From Deinococcus carri (GTDB taxonomy: Bacteria; Deinococcota; Deinococci; Deinococcales; Deinococcaceae): a stretch of DNA of 64,000 nucleotides. Location: the NCBI RefSeq assembly GCF_039545055.1, contig NZ_BAABRP010000002.1, forward strand, positions 1-64,000, in the 5' to 3' direction. Positions 7,863-16,474 of this stretch are shown here, piece by piece (position 1 is the stretch's first letter; each line of letters begins with the position of its first letter). Below the pieces are notes generated by a model. That model saw only the letters and a list, made by a program, of their open reading frames with translations. It was not told the DNA's origin and ran no database searches. Made by a program: the position numbers and the translations under genes.

Positions 7863-8924
7863 TCAGTCGGCCCAGAGGGTCAAGTGACCGATCAGGCTGA
7901 CGATCTCCAATGCGTTGTCCCGGTTCAAGTGGTGCTCGTGGCAGAACGCGTCCAGTGGCGGAGTTCCACTTTCCGCAGCTTCGAGCAGCTCCTTGAGGGA
8001 AATGGACATCGCAGTTTCCCAGAGTCCGGCGCGTGCCAGGGCACGGGCGGCAATGCTGGCTTCGCGGTGCAGCAGGGTTGTCTCGAAACGGCTCTCGACG
8101 TCCAGCTCGCTCGCCAGGGTGTCACCGTACAGCCGGTCATCGTCTTCGCTGCTGTGGTCCAGGGACCACATCGGCGCGTACTGCTGGGATTCCAGCAGCT
8201 CGGTAACCAGCTTCAGGTTCCAGTGCCGAGGCAGCTGTTCCTGCTTCACGGTGTACTGACTCGCGATCTCGCGCAGCACCAGGGCGGGTGTGATCATGGC
8301 CGGATCGACACCGTACGCCAGGAGCGCGGCGCGAGCGGCCCAGACCGTGCGGAGGCGTTGGTCAAGCTGCTGACCGCGACCTCGCAGGAACGCGACCCCC
8401 TTCGGAAGTTCAGCTCGGCTGGCCTCCTCGAAGTACTTCAGGAACGTGATCCCTGCCCGGGGTCTCCAGCGGTGAATGACCTCCAGGGCACCACTCGCCA
8501 CGAAACTGAAGGCCTCGCTCCAACTGGAGAACTGCGGCGCGGCTTCCACGCTCACCTTGAGCGCGATGGGAGCGGCAAACCGCCAGAGATTCTCCACTGC
8601 GGCCTGCGCCTCGGTGCTCCACCCCTGGACATGCCTGAACCAGTCGAAACACGCCAGGGTGAGAAGATAGGGCGGCGTGCTTCCCCAGACGTCCAGCCAG
8701 AGCGTGCGCAGGTCCTTGTACGTGCTGATCACGTTGGCATGCCACACCAGGTCGGTGTTGGAGAGACGAACGTACTGCCGCCGAATCTCTTCCCGCATCA
8801 GCTGAAGCTGGTCCCGCAGGACCGCATCTGAAGTGGGCGAAACGTTCCCGGGGGTGGTGAACGTGTGGGCCTCCGCTGCGAGAGCGGAAGCGAAACCAAA
8901 GGGCCGACGCACCAGGTCCAACAT
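7863..8924 (-). CDS. Hypothetical protein, 353 residues
   Basis: No family recognised. The protein is soluble, largely helical and rich in Trp, Leu and Ala (for example TLWLDVWGS, FDWFRHVQGW, FVASGALEVIHRW), with no signal peptide or membrane segment. AGGAGGG lies 5 bases before the ATG, so the start is firm. It sits between the transfer operon and the prim-pol gene, transcribed in the same direction. A 13-base inverted repeat at 8942-9017 lies immediately upstream of its ribosome-binding site and the triple hairpin follows its stop, so it appears to be a separately bounded unit. Confidence 0.65.
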   Translation of the reverse strand: MLDLVRRPFGFASALAAEAHTFTTPGNVSPTSDAVLRDQLQLMREEIRRQYVRLSNTDLVWHANVISTYKDLRTLWLDVWGSTPPYLLTLACFDWFRHVQGWSTEAQAAVENLWRFAAPIALKVSVEAAPQFSSWSEAFSFVASGALEVIHRWRPRAGITFLKYFEEASRAELPKGVAFLRGRGQQLDQRLRTVWAARAALLAYGVDPAMITPALVLREIASQYTVKQEQLPRHWNLKLVTELLESQQYAPMWSLDHSSEDDDRLYGDTLASELDVESRFETTLLHREASIAARALARAGLWETAMSISLKELLEAAESGTPPLDAFCHEHHLNRDNALEIVSLIGHLTLWAD

Positions 8925-8941
8925 CTTTCCCTCCTGAGTTT

Positions 8942-9017
8942 TTTGGTAAACGCAGAGGCAGCGTAACAGAGAACAAGTTTCCCCTCCTGCGTGAGCGGGA
9001 GGGGTGCGTTTACCAAA
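8942..9017. repeat. 13-base inverted repeat enclosing a GC-rich hairpin
   Basis: TTTGGTAAACGCA (8942-8954) and its exact complement TGCGTTTACCAAA (9005-9017) flank 50 bases. Between them, at 8981-9004, lies a second hairpin (cccctcctgc-gtga-gcgggagggg) with one T-G pair. The structure lies between the stop of the prim-pol gene (9078) and the ribosome-binding site of the gene at 8924. It could be a dyad operator, a terminator without U-tract, or a replication-initiation structure. Confidence 0.7.
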
Positions 9018-9077
9018 GTGCTCCGGTGGGGGAAACCCTCTGGTGAGGGCCAGTGTGCGGCGGATCAGGTTCCGCCG

Positions 9078-10337
9078 TCAACCCACAGCCCGGCGTTCCC
9101 AACTCGGCAGGTACCGGGTAGCGAGCGCCGTCAGGCCGGGCAGCAGGACACCCTGCGCCCGTTGCTGCCGCACAACCCTCAGTTCCGCGGCAATCACCTC
9201 CTGGGGCACCGCCAGCGCCGCGAAGAACGCCTCGACGCGGGCCGCCTCCCCCTGGGCCGTCCAGCTCGCGGCAACGCACCGCAACGCCTGCCGCTGCTCC
9301 TCCTCGTCCAAGTGCGGCCATACGCCGACCAGGCGGTCAGGCGTGGCGACTGGCTCCGGTTTTCTGGCTTTGACCCGGGCGGCACGGGTAAACGCCGAGT
9401 CCACCGACGCTTCCCACTGTTCCCTCGTGTACGGCTCGATCTCCCCCTTGGTGTTGTGCCCGGGAACCATCATGTGGAACGCCAACGCCTTCACTTCCTC
9501 GCGGCCCTGCCCACGGTCACGCAAGACCCGCGCGAGCCAGAACCCCGCGTTGTCGCGCCCGTACAGGGCGTTCACCAGGCGCAGTGCCTCGTCCACGGCG
9601 TCCTGGGTGGTGGCCAGTGGGGGAGACCCTCCGGTTCCAGCAAGGGCACGCGGAGGGTCAGGCCGGGCGGCTGGCGGTGGTGCCGAGGGCGGCACGGGGG
9701 GACTGAGCAGGCCCAGCAGCACTTGGGCGGGCACGGGCAGGAAGTCTGTCCCTTCCAGATCGGCCAGGGGGCGCCGCCAGGTGTACGGCCCGGCGCGGCT
9801 AACCGTGGGCGGGAGGATCGCGTATCCGCCGTCCGCCCGGCTGTCCAGCCCGGGGTAGGCCGCGCCGAGCGCCGTCATGCTCTTGCTGTTCAGGGTGGGG
9901 ACGCGCCAGGGGGGCGCGGCGACGTGGACGTGCCACCCCCCGCTGCCGGTGCGGACATGGGGCCGCACGCCCCACCGCTGCCGGAGTTCGTCCCCGGACG
10001 CGCCGTCGAGGTCGATCACGACCCGCCCGGACCGCTGCCCGGTGACAAAGGCCAGCCCCTTGCCCGCCGGGTGCCGAAACCACGCCACCACCATGTCCTC
10101 GCTGGGCGGCTCAACCATCAGCGGGCGCCAGGAAGGCGCCCACCGGCCGGGGGACTTGCGGCTGGGTGCCCGGTGCCCGGTCTCCATCAGCACGAGGTGC
10201 GGCCTCTTGTCGTACGCCCCGCCCGCGTTCACGGGCATGACCACCAAGCCCGCGGCGTGGGCGGCGAGCGCGTCGTCCAGCAGCCTATTCGCCGACAATG
10301 GTCGGCTCCAGCTCGGTCGGCACCGGCCCCAACGCAC
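9078..10337 (-). CDS. Bifunctional DNA primase/polymerase (prim-pol) N-terminal domain protein
   Basis: A protein of up to 419 residues. The N-terminal 200 residues match the archaeo-eukaryotic primase prim-pol domain of plasmid replication proteins: LVVMPVNAGG and KRPHLVL at the start, the metal-binding VVIDLDG at about residue 107, the TGSGGWHVHV His motif at about 131, and DSRADGGYAILPP. The remainder is helical without a recognisable helicase, so it is a primase without the usual C-terminal helicase. The first 14 residues look unnatural; a TTG at 10295 would place the start at MSANRLL and leave an 11-base overlap with the upstream gene. It probably primes plasmid replication. Confidence 0.8.
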   Translation of the reverse strand: MRWGRCRPSWSRPLSANRLLDDALAAHAAGLVVMPVNAGGAYDKRPHLVLMETGHRAPSRKSPGRWAPSWRPLMVEPPSEDMVVAWFRHPAGKGLAFVTGQRSGRVVIDLDGASGDELRQRWGVRPHVRTGSGGWHVHVAAPPWRVPTLNSKSMTALGAAYPGLDSRADGGYAILPPTVSRAGPYTWRRPLADLEGTDFLPVPAQVLLGLLSPPVPPSAPPPAARPDPPRALAGTGGSPPLATTQDAVDEALRLVNALYGRDNAGFWLARVLRDRGQGREEVKALAFHMMVPGHNTKGEIEPYTREQWEASVDSAFTRAARVKARKPEPVATPDRLVGVWPHLDEEEQRQALRCVAASWTAQGEAARVEAFFAALAVPQEVIAAELRVVRQQRAQGVLLPGLTALATRYLPSWERRAVG

Positions 10338-11178
10338 CGATCATCTCCGCGAGGGCCGTGATGGTCGCCTGAGTCTCAGGGGTTGCGTTCAGCAGCAGGT
10401 CCAGGGAGGCCCGGGCTGTCATGACCGGTTCCACCCTGCGCTGCGTTGTCAGCTCGAGCGTGCGGACCGCCCGGTCATTGGGTTCGCTCATCAGCACTTG
10501 GAGGCGGCCGCCTACCAGGCGATATGGGTAGGCACGCAGCATCACCATCGTGTCCAAAGGCAGCAGGCTGAGCGTGCTGGGATCAGGGGCGCTGACTTCA
10601 GGGTTGACGTACTCGAAGCCGTTCAGGATGGCCTGCGCTTCGGCCGCCTGGGCCTCGGTAATCAGCCAGCGGGCGCGCCACTGGGCGATACTGCCGCCCG
10701 CGAAAAGACGCGCGCCCCGCCCAGTAGCGATGGCCAGTGCCTCCGCCTCGTCGAAGCGCTCGAACGGCAGCCGGGGGTACAGCAGCGCGGAGACGCGGCG
10801 GTACACGTCGGGCGGGACAAGCTCCAGGGCGACGTGGCTGCCCAGTTCATGCAACTCTTCCGCCCGCACTCCCGGGTCGTGGGTGAGCACGTGCAGGTGC
10901 GTGTACTGCCAGCGATGGGGGAGGACGCCGAGTCTGAGCGCCGCCCTGTGATCGAGGAGGTGGCCTTCGAGGCTCTTCAGGGCCTTGTGGTCGGGGTAGA
11001 ACGGCCAGCCCAGTTCCCGCGCCATCTGGCCCCAGAGGTGCGCGGCCTGCTCTCCCAGAACGGCTGCGACGGCACCCAGGGGCGTTCCACCATCGCGCTC
11101 CAGAAGGCTTCTGGCCGCCGCGTGCGGCGCTTCTGGCAGGAAGCCGAGGGCGTGGAGCGTCTGGAGGTCGAAGTTCAC
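10285..11178 (-). CDS. Stand-alone tandem MshEN (GspE/PilB N-terminal) domain protein
   Basis: A 297-residue protein that resembles two copies of the N-terminal domain of type II secretion/type IV pilus ATPases. Copy 1 covers about 10-135 (LGEQAAHLWGQMARELGWPF, LGVLPHRW, LHVLTHDPG). Copy 2 covers about 150-290 (LLPLDTMVMLRAYPYRLVGG, LQVLMSEPNDRAV). The pattern of Leu-Pro, a vA.seP-type strand and a following helix is typical of MshEN, which in some proteins binds cyclic-di-GMP. No Walker ATPase follows. Its start overlaps the upstream RNase H-like gene by 4 bases and its end overlaps the primase. Its role beside replication genes is unknown. Confidence 0.6.
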   Translation of the reverse strand: MNFDLQTLHALGFLPEAPHAAARSLLERDGGTPLGAVAAVLGEQAAHLWGQMARELGWPFYPDHKALKSLEGHLLDHRAALRLGVLPHRWQYTHLHVLTHDPGVRAEELHELGSHVALELVPPDVYRRVSALLYPRLPFERFDEAEALAIATGRGARLFAGGSIAQWRARWLITEAQAAEAQAILNGFEYVNPEVSAPDPSTLSLLPLDTMVMLRAYPYRLVGGRLQVLMSEPNDRAVRTLELTTQRRVEPVMTARASLDLLLNATPETQATITALAEMIGALGPVPTELEPTIVGE

Positions 11179-12026
11179 GCGTGCCGCTCCCTGGCCGCGT
11201 CCGCGAACTGCATGCCGGCCATCAGCCGGGCGTGCTGCCGGAACAGCCCTGGGTGTGCTGCGCTCTTGGGTGCCTGGAACCGGAGCTGCTTACTGGAGAT
11301 GATCTGGGCGAGTTTGATCATGTACGGCTTGAGGCCAGCCGCGTGTTCCTCGAGCACGGCCTCGGGCTCGGTCCACAGCCGGCGGGCATCCGGCGTCTGG
11401 TTGTGGATCTCGACGGTGCTCCCGGCGGGCAGGGTGGTGAAGGCCCAGCGCACGGCGTGCAGCTCCGAGAGCGTCAGGTCGTGGCCCTTGCTGGTGTTGC
11501 GCCAGGTGTGCAGCCGGCCATGCCCTGCCAGGACGGCACCGACATAGGCCTCCTGACCGTCGGTGATGCACCCGGTGTGAAGCTGGAAGTCGATCATGGG
11601 GGGCAGCTCCGGAATGCGGTGTTCGTGCAGCGCCTCGGCGTAGTCCGCGAACAGACCCACGCCGTTGATGCGCCGGGCCAGGGTGAGCGTCAGGTTGTGG
11701 CGCTTCAGGGCGCTGGCCAGTTCCGGCGGGCGCTTTCCCTGGCGGTCGGCGATCCGCACGTATTCGGCGTGTGGACTGTGCAGGGCGATGACGCCGTTGT
11801 TCGTGCACCGCTTGACCGCCTGCAGCAGCACGCCGCCGAGCAGCGCCTGCCGGTCCGGATTCGAAGGCAACTGGTACTGGAAGGAGCGTCCCGCGCCGCC
11901 CTGCGCGATCACTTCCGTCACTTCCACCCCGGGTGTGCCCGGCAGATTGCGGACCAGCAGCCACAGGTGCTGCGCCGGACGAGGAGCCTGTGGGGTTGGC
12001 ACGGTGGTTGGTGCTGAGTTCGTCAT
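11175..12026 (-). CDS. RNase H-like fold protein, apparently with two RNase H-like units
   Basis: A protein of about 283 residues starting at an ATG with AGGAG 10 bases upstream. The C-terminal half has RNase HI-type elements: CITDGQ with a strand-start Asp, YVGAVLAGHG, then LTLSELHAVRWAF with the Glu of the second helix. The third acidic position reads VEIHNQTPD, so the usual DS is replaced. The N-terminal half (YQLPSN, QALLGGVLLQAVKRC, GVIALHSPHAEYV) repeats the same strand-helix-strand order without the acidic residues. RNase H-like proteins cut RNA in RNA-DNA hybrids; activity here is uncertain. The stop overlaps the next ATG. Confidence 0.6.
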   Translation of the reverse strand: MTNSAPTTVPTPQAPRPAQHLWLLVRNLPGTPGVEVTEVIAQGGAGRSFQYQLPSNPDRQALLGGVLLQAVKRCTNNGVIALHSPHAEYVRIADRQGKRPPELASALKRHNLTLTLARRINGVGLFADYAEALHEHRIPELPPMIDFQLHTGCITDGQEAYVGAVLAGHGRLHTWRNTSKGHDLTLSELHAVRWAFTTLPAGSTVEIHNQTPDARRLWTEPEAVLEEHAAGLKPYMIKLAQIISSKQLRFQAPKSAAHPGLFRQHARLMAGMQFADAARERHA

Positions 12027-12822
12027 GGACGGCGTTCTCCTGGGTGTGGAGAGGCGTCGCGGCGGCGGCCACGACGGGCTGAGGAGCGGGTGCGAGGGGT
12101 GCCGCGGGCCTGCCGAGTTCCCGAGCCATGATCCCCAGGACCTGGGCGACCACGTGAGCGCTGTGGGCCACGTGGACGTACACGCTGTACTTCGCGTCAC
12201 GTCCGCCTTCGTTTTCCTGCACCAGGCCATACCGGGCGAGGTGTGCCAGGGCGCGCTTGATGCTGGCCCTGCTGCCCAACCGCTGGAGGTCGGGGTGGCT
12301 GACGAGCACGCGGCCCCAGCGCCTGAGCACCGTCAGCAGCGCGCCGGCGAGGTCCACGTCGAAGTCCTCGGGCTCACCCGTGGACGTTTCAGCCAGGCGG
12401 TAGAGCTTCTTACCCAGGCTGGGGCTTTCCACTACCGTGAGCGTGCCCTGTTCCACCAACCGGCCGAGGATGGTCGTGAGGGTGGTCTTGTCCAGCAGCA
12501 GGTCCGCGTACAGCCGGTTGTACGCCACGGGCTCCGTGCAGCTGGCCAGGTACGCGCGCACCCGATCCTCCAGGGCGCGCATCGCTTCCGCTTCACGTCC
12601 GGGCAGCATGAAGCGCCCGCCGTTGCCGCCGTGGCGTTGGATCAGCCCTTCCTCACACAGCTCCTTGGTGACGGCCGCCAGCGTGTCGTATCCCGCGCGG
12701 CTGACCCTGTTGACCTGCTCCCGCAGCTCGGCGAGGGAGAGGGATGGGTGGTCGGGGTCGTTCAGCACCGTCAGGACCGTCTGGCGGTGTGCGGTGCGGT
12801 GGTGCTCTCGGGCGGCTCCCAT
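11290..12822 (-). CDS. Multi-winged-helix protein; frame stays open across the next gene (possible frameshift)
   Basis: Residues 1 to about 265 (12822 to about 12026) look like genuine coding sequence with at least three winged-helix-like units: residues 12-75 (LSLAELREQVNRVS, TLAAVTKELCEEGLI), 80-150 (YNRLYADLLLDKTTLTTILG) and 160-225 (SRASIKRALAHLARYGLV). Such proteins act as plasmid replication initiators or regulators. From about 12026 onward the same frame reads Arg/Pro/His-rich sequence antiparallel in style to the RNase H-like gene, which has its own ribosome-binding site. A single-base shift would end this protein at the ATGA of that start, so an indel is likely. Confidence 0.55.
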   Translation of the reverse strand: MGAAREHHRTAHRQTVLTVLNDPDHPSLSLAELREQVNRVSRAGYDTLAAVTKELCEEGLIQRHGGNGGRFMLPGREAEAMRALEDRVRAYLASCTEPVAYNRLYADLLLDKTTLTTILGRLVEQGTLTVVESPSLGKKLYRLAETSTGEPEDFDVDLAGALLTVLRRWGRVLVSHPDLQRLGSRASIKRALAHLARYGLVQENEGGRDAKYSVYVHVAHSAHVVAQVLGIMARELGRPAAPLAPAPQPVVAAAATPLHTQENAVHDELSTNHRANPTGSSSGAAPVAAGPQSAGHTRGGSDGSDRAGRRGTLLPVPVAFESGPAGAARRRAAAGGQAVHEQRRHRPAQSTRRIRADRRPPGKAPAGTGQRPEAPQPDAHPGPAHQRRGSVRGLRRGAARTPHSGAAPHDRLPASHRVHHRRSGGLCRCRPGRAWPAAHLAQHQQGPRPDALGAARRALGLHHPARREHRRDPQPDAGCPPAVDRARGRARGTRGWPQAVHDQTRPDHLQ

Positions 12823-12935
12823 GCCGCGTACCGTAGGAAACGCCCTGTGGAATCTTGGCTAACTCTTGTGGAAACCTTGTGGAGCCACGTGACAGGCGTG
12901 TGATTTCAATTGCTTATGCTTCAGGCGTGGCCACC

Positions 12936-13571
12936 ATGTTTCCTGACCTGAACCAACGCCTGGCGGCCGTGGTGGCGGGTTACCTGTCCGTCGGTTCGGG
13001 CCGGGAGCGGCTGTGGAGGCTGCCGGACGGCACCTATACCGCGCACTGTCCCAACTTTGCGGCGGGGGAGCGTTGGGAGGACCTGGAGCGCGGCCTGCAT
13101 CAGGCCGGCATGCTGACGACGGTGCAGGCCCGTCTCGGCCAGGCGTTGGGGGTCCTGCATTCCACGGTGCATTGGCGTGACGCCCTGCTCATCATGCTCG
13201 ACGTGCTGTCGGCGGACAGCCGACTGGCGCAGGCGGAAGGCACGGCGCTCGCAACCCTGGGGTTCGAGCCCGACCGTGCGGTGGACACCACTGACCGGCG
13301 CGTGGTCCTGGGGACGCTTCGCCGCGTCCGTGCCGTGCTGAGCCTCACGCAGCGACTGGCGTTCTTCGACCGGCCGACGTTCTGTCGTGACGCTGCCGGG
13401 CAGTTCTGGCTGGTCTGTCAGACGTATGCCGCTCACGCTGACGCGGCGCCGCTGCTCGATATCCTCGCCGCGCACGGCCTCGAAGGCCGGATGCTGGAGG
13501 TCTCGCCGTTCGCGCCAGCCGCCCGCCTGTTGATGATCCGCGCGGTGCCTGTCCCGGCAGCCCTGAGGTGA
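12936..13571 (+). CDS. Hypothetical protein, about 211 residues
   Basis: No family recognised. The start is taken at the ATG of MFPDLNQRL, because the codons before it do not look protein-coding. It is a mixed alpha/beta soluble protein without signal peptide or membrane segment. It is rich in Leu, Ala and Arg, with two similar 'LGQALG/LATLGF' helices and a C-terminal strand-helix-strand (FWLVCQTYAAHADAAPLLDI, then MLEVSPFAPAARLLMI) that could be a small ferredoxin-like unit. It is divergent from the winged-helix gene and convergent with the large regulator that ends at 13586, 14 bases away. Confidence 0.6.
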   Translation: MFPDLNQRLAAVVAGYLSVGSGRERLWRLPDGTYTAHCPNFAAGERWEDLERGLHQAGMLTTVQARLGQALGVLHSTVHWRDALLIMLDVLSADSRLAQAEGTALATLGFEPDRAVDTTDRRVVLGTLRRVRAVLSLTQRLAFFDRPTFCRDAAGQFWLVCQTYAAHADAAPLLDILAAHGLEGRMLEVSPFAPAARLLMIRAVPVPAALR

Positions 13572-13585
13572 TCCCTAACCGGCCG

Positions 13586-16474
13586 TCAGTGGGGGAACAG
13601 GATCTGGAGTTCGCGTTCGGTGTGCTGCACCTTGACGCTGTCGCCTAGCGCGCGGTGAATCTCGATGATCGTCCGCAGGATCTTCTCTGTGGGACTCAGG
13701 TGCTGCACGGCCTCGTAGTACCGCAGCGCCTCGGTAAAGGCGTGGCGCTCGAGCGCCTCGGCACCCAGCACCTCGTACGCGGCGCACAGAACATCCGGAA
13801 TCTCCGTCTCGCGCAGGTCGGCCGCCCAGGCACTGTCGATCCCCGGCAGGAAGTCCGTGCCCTGTCCGAGGAGCTTGCGGAGCGCGAGGATATTCCTCAT
13901 GCGGGTGGCCCGCCGCAACTCGTCGATGTCGGTGCGGACGTCAAGTTCGTCGTTGTACTTGTACCGGCGGGCGGCGTCCTGTACGACCGGGTCCCGTAGA
14001 CAGGTGGCCCTGGCCAGCGACTGACGCACGGTGGACAGGGCGTTGCGGTGGTCCCCCTTTTTCTCGCCGATCAGGATGCGTTGCAACTCGCTGGCCGTCG
14101 CTGGCGGAACCAGGGCCATCAGGGCCATCAGTTCCTGGGCACGGGTCACGTTGCTGCCGATTAGTGGCAGCGGCTCGTCGTCAAGCGTGACCGTCAAGGT
14201 CCCCAGCGTCTTGATGGAGAGCCGGTGCCGCTGATCCTGCACCTGGCCGAACGCGAACTCCTGGAGTTCCGGCACGAACCAGCCTCGGCGCACGGCCTCG
14301 CGCAACACCGGGCGGGTGACGGCCAGGTCGGGGGAGAGGTAACGGCGGCTTTGCTGCTGGCGGTGCCGTTCCATGAACGTGCGGATGTGCTCCTCGGTGA
14401 GCATGCCCTGCTCATAGGCAATCAGGGCGCAGTACAGGCTGGCTCGGGCGGCCCACTCGCCAATCTCACCGGCATGGGTGGGTACGGCCCGGAAGTGCGA
14501 GGTGGCCTCCTCCTTGAAACCTTGTGCGTAGGCGCGCTGGCCTTGTTGAAACCGGATCAGCCCGCCCAGGGTGGTATTCTCCTTCAACTGTGGGTGCAGT
14601 TCCAGCAGGCTCTCGGCGAGTCCGAGGTGGCGGTCGGCGTCCACCTGATGGAATTGCGCACGCAGGGCCTCCGAGAGGAGGATCTCAGCCAGGTACTGCC
14701 GGTCGGGGCGGCCACTGACCCGCGCGCGCTCCACGGACTTCATGAAGTAACTCACGGCCTCCTCGGTCTGGCCTTCCTTCAGATACACCCCACCCAGAGC
14801 GAAGTACACGGACGTGAGGGACCGCGCCTGCTGCTCCTCAGCGATCTTCAGCGCCCGGTACAGCAGCTCTTTGGCCGGCGTCAGTTCATCCCTGGCGGCA
14901 TGGAGGATCGCGGTGTTCAGCAGCGGGATGGGCAGGCGGCCCACCATGCCCAGACGCTCGAAGATCAGGTGCGCCTTTTTTGCGGCGTTCATGGCCTCGT
15001 CTACCTTGGAGAGGCGCAGGTACCCGACGTTGAGCCCGACCATGGCAATGCCCAGCGCTTTTTCTGCATTGTTCCTCTCGGCGAGCCGTGCCGCTTCGAG
15101 CAGGCGCTCGAGTCCTTGTTCGGAGTGCCCCATCTCGCGCAGAAGGTTGCCCTCGGCCGACATCAGCTCCAGTCGCTGTTCGACGCTGTAGTGCTCCAGG
15201 TGCTCTTTGGCCTCGTCGATCAACCCCTTCGCATCGAGCATGCGAGCCTGGAGAAACAGGCCGTGGGCGAGAGCCGGCAGCACCTGGACACGTGTTTCCG
15301 GACGTTCTGCAAGCATCTGGAGGTACGCCATCCCCGCCTGAAGCTGTTCGGTCTCGATGAGGGCGACGCCGTAATGCATCGCCAGGACAGGTGAGCGGGT
15401 GATGACCTCTTTCGGAAGTTGACCGAGCGCCTGACGCATCACCAGGAACTGGCCCCGACCCATGAGGGTCGGCGCAGCCCTCTCCGCCAGCTGGGTCGCC
15501 TCATCGGTCAGGTTGACGTTCAGCAGCAGCTGAAAGGCATGCAGGGGGCGGCCTTGCGCGAGCGCGCGCTCGGCCGCCTGCCGGTAGGCCAGTTGCCATT
15601 CTTTCGCGTCCCGTCGCAGTTGCTCTTCGAGTACACCCAGCACTACCGTGTGGGGATTGAACCCACCCTGACCGTTTTGCAGCAGTGGCCACCGCGCCAT
15701 GAGCAGGGTGCCCAGCCAGTTGTCCGGCACGTCCAATCCCAGGGACTGTGGGAGGGAGTCGGTCCAGGTGTCGTATGGGGCCAGGTGCGGCAGGGTCCGC
15801 TGGAGGTCATGCGGCAGGGCCCGCAGCAGACCTCTGAGCAGCTCGGCGGCCGACTGCCCGTACGCGCCGGTGACGGCCAGCGCGACGCCAAGCGGCCAGC
15901 CGTGCAGTTGCTGAAGTGTGGCCGGATCGGGCGCACGAGGCGTGCCCGCCGTTAGCAGGCGCAGTTCGTCGTCGTCGAAGGCCAGTTGCTCCGGGCCAAT
16001 CACCCTGACGTCCTGGGTGGCCACCAGGTACGGCACCTCAAAGGAGTCGAGTGTGCGTCCGGCAATGATCATGCGGTGTTGTGATGGGAGGGTCCGAATC
16101 AACTCCACCAGCCACGCCTCGCTGTCAGCACGCAACCGTTCGGCGTGGTCGACCAGGAACAGGGCGGGGGGCAGCCTGCCGAGCGTCTTGGCGGCCCGTT
16201 TTGCAGGCAGCGTCCGCTCGCCGTTGCCCTGGCGGAGTTCCCGTGCGACGTCAGGATGCGCGTCCAAAAGCGCTTCGGCAATCTCCTCGACCAGACTGTG
16301 GGCGTCCCCCTCGATCTCACGGAGATCCAGACAGAGGCAGAATTCAGCAGCCTCCGCAGCTTGGGCCATCAGGATGGTCTTGCCGTAGCCCGACGGACCG
16401 AGCAGCAAGACCACCCGCGGTGGATCTCGTTGCCAGAGCGCGCCCAGGAGACGCTCGCGTGGGATGAGTTTCAT
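13586..16474 (-). CDS. MalT-like ATPase/TPR transcriptional regulator with SARP-type C-terminus
   Basis: A 962-residue protein. The N-terminus is a STAND-type NTPase with Walker A GPSGYGKT at residues 26-33 and a Walker B ALFLVDHAER near 105. A long TPR superhelix follows (about 330-720). The C-terminus (about 745-962) has a winged-helix DNA-binding segment (LSIKTLGTLTVTL...) and a bacterial transcriptional-activation-like TPR block, the layout of SARP/large-ATPase regulators. Such proteins switch on target promoters after nucleotide-dependent oligomerisation. Its ATG overlaps the stop of a small membrane-protein gene (ATGA), so both share the promoter near 16820. Possible targets are unknown; a second SARP-like gene and a type III PKS lie next door. 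Confidence 0.8.
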   Translation of the reverse strand: MKLIPRERLLGALWQRDPPRVVLLLGPSGYGKTILMAQAAEAAEFCLCLDLREIEGDAHSLVEEIAEALLDAHPDVARELRQGNGERTLPAKRAAKTLGRLPPALFLVDHAERLRADSEAWLVELIRTLPSQHRMIIAGRTLDSFEVPYLVATQDVRVIGPEQLAFDDDELRLLTAGTPRAPDPATLQQLHGWPLGVALAVTGAYGQSAAELLRGLLRALPHDLQRTLPHLAPYDTWTDSLPQSLGLDVPDNWLGTLLMARWPLLQNGQGGFNPHTVVLGVLEEQLRRDAKEWQLAYRQAAERALAQGRPLHAFQLLLNVNLTDEATQLAERAAPTLMGRGQFLVMRQALGQLPKEVITRSPVLAMHYGVALIETEQLQAGMAYLQMLAERPETRVQVLPALAHGLFLQARMLDAKGLIDEAKEHLEHYSVEQRLELMSAEGNLLREMGHSEQGLERLLEAARLAERNNAEKALGIAMVGLNVGYLRLSKVDEAMNAAKKAHLIFERLGMVGRLPIPLLNTAILHAARDELTPAKELLYRALKIAEEQQARSLTSVYFALGGVYLKEGQTEEAVSYFMKSVERARVSGRPDRQYLAEILLSEALRAQFHQVDADRHLGLAESLLELHPQLKENTTLGGLIRFQQGQRAYAQGFKEEATSHFRAVPTHAGEIGEWAARASLYCALIAYEQGMLTEEHIRTFMERHRQQQSRRYLSPDLAVTRPVLREAVRRGWFVPELQEFAFGQVQDQRHRLSIKTLGTLTVTLDDEPLPLIGSNVTRAQELMALMALVPPATASELQRILIGEKKGDHRNALSTVRQSLARATCLRDPVVQDAARRYKYNDELDVRTDIDELRRATRMRNILALRKLLGQGTDFLPGIDSAWAADLRETEIPDVLCAAYEVLGAEALERHAFTEALRYYEAVQHLSPTEKILRTIIEIHRALGDSVKVQHTERELQILFPH

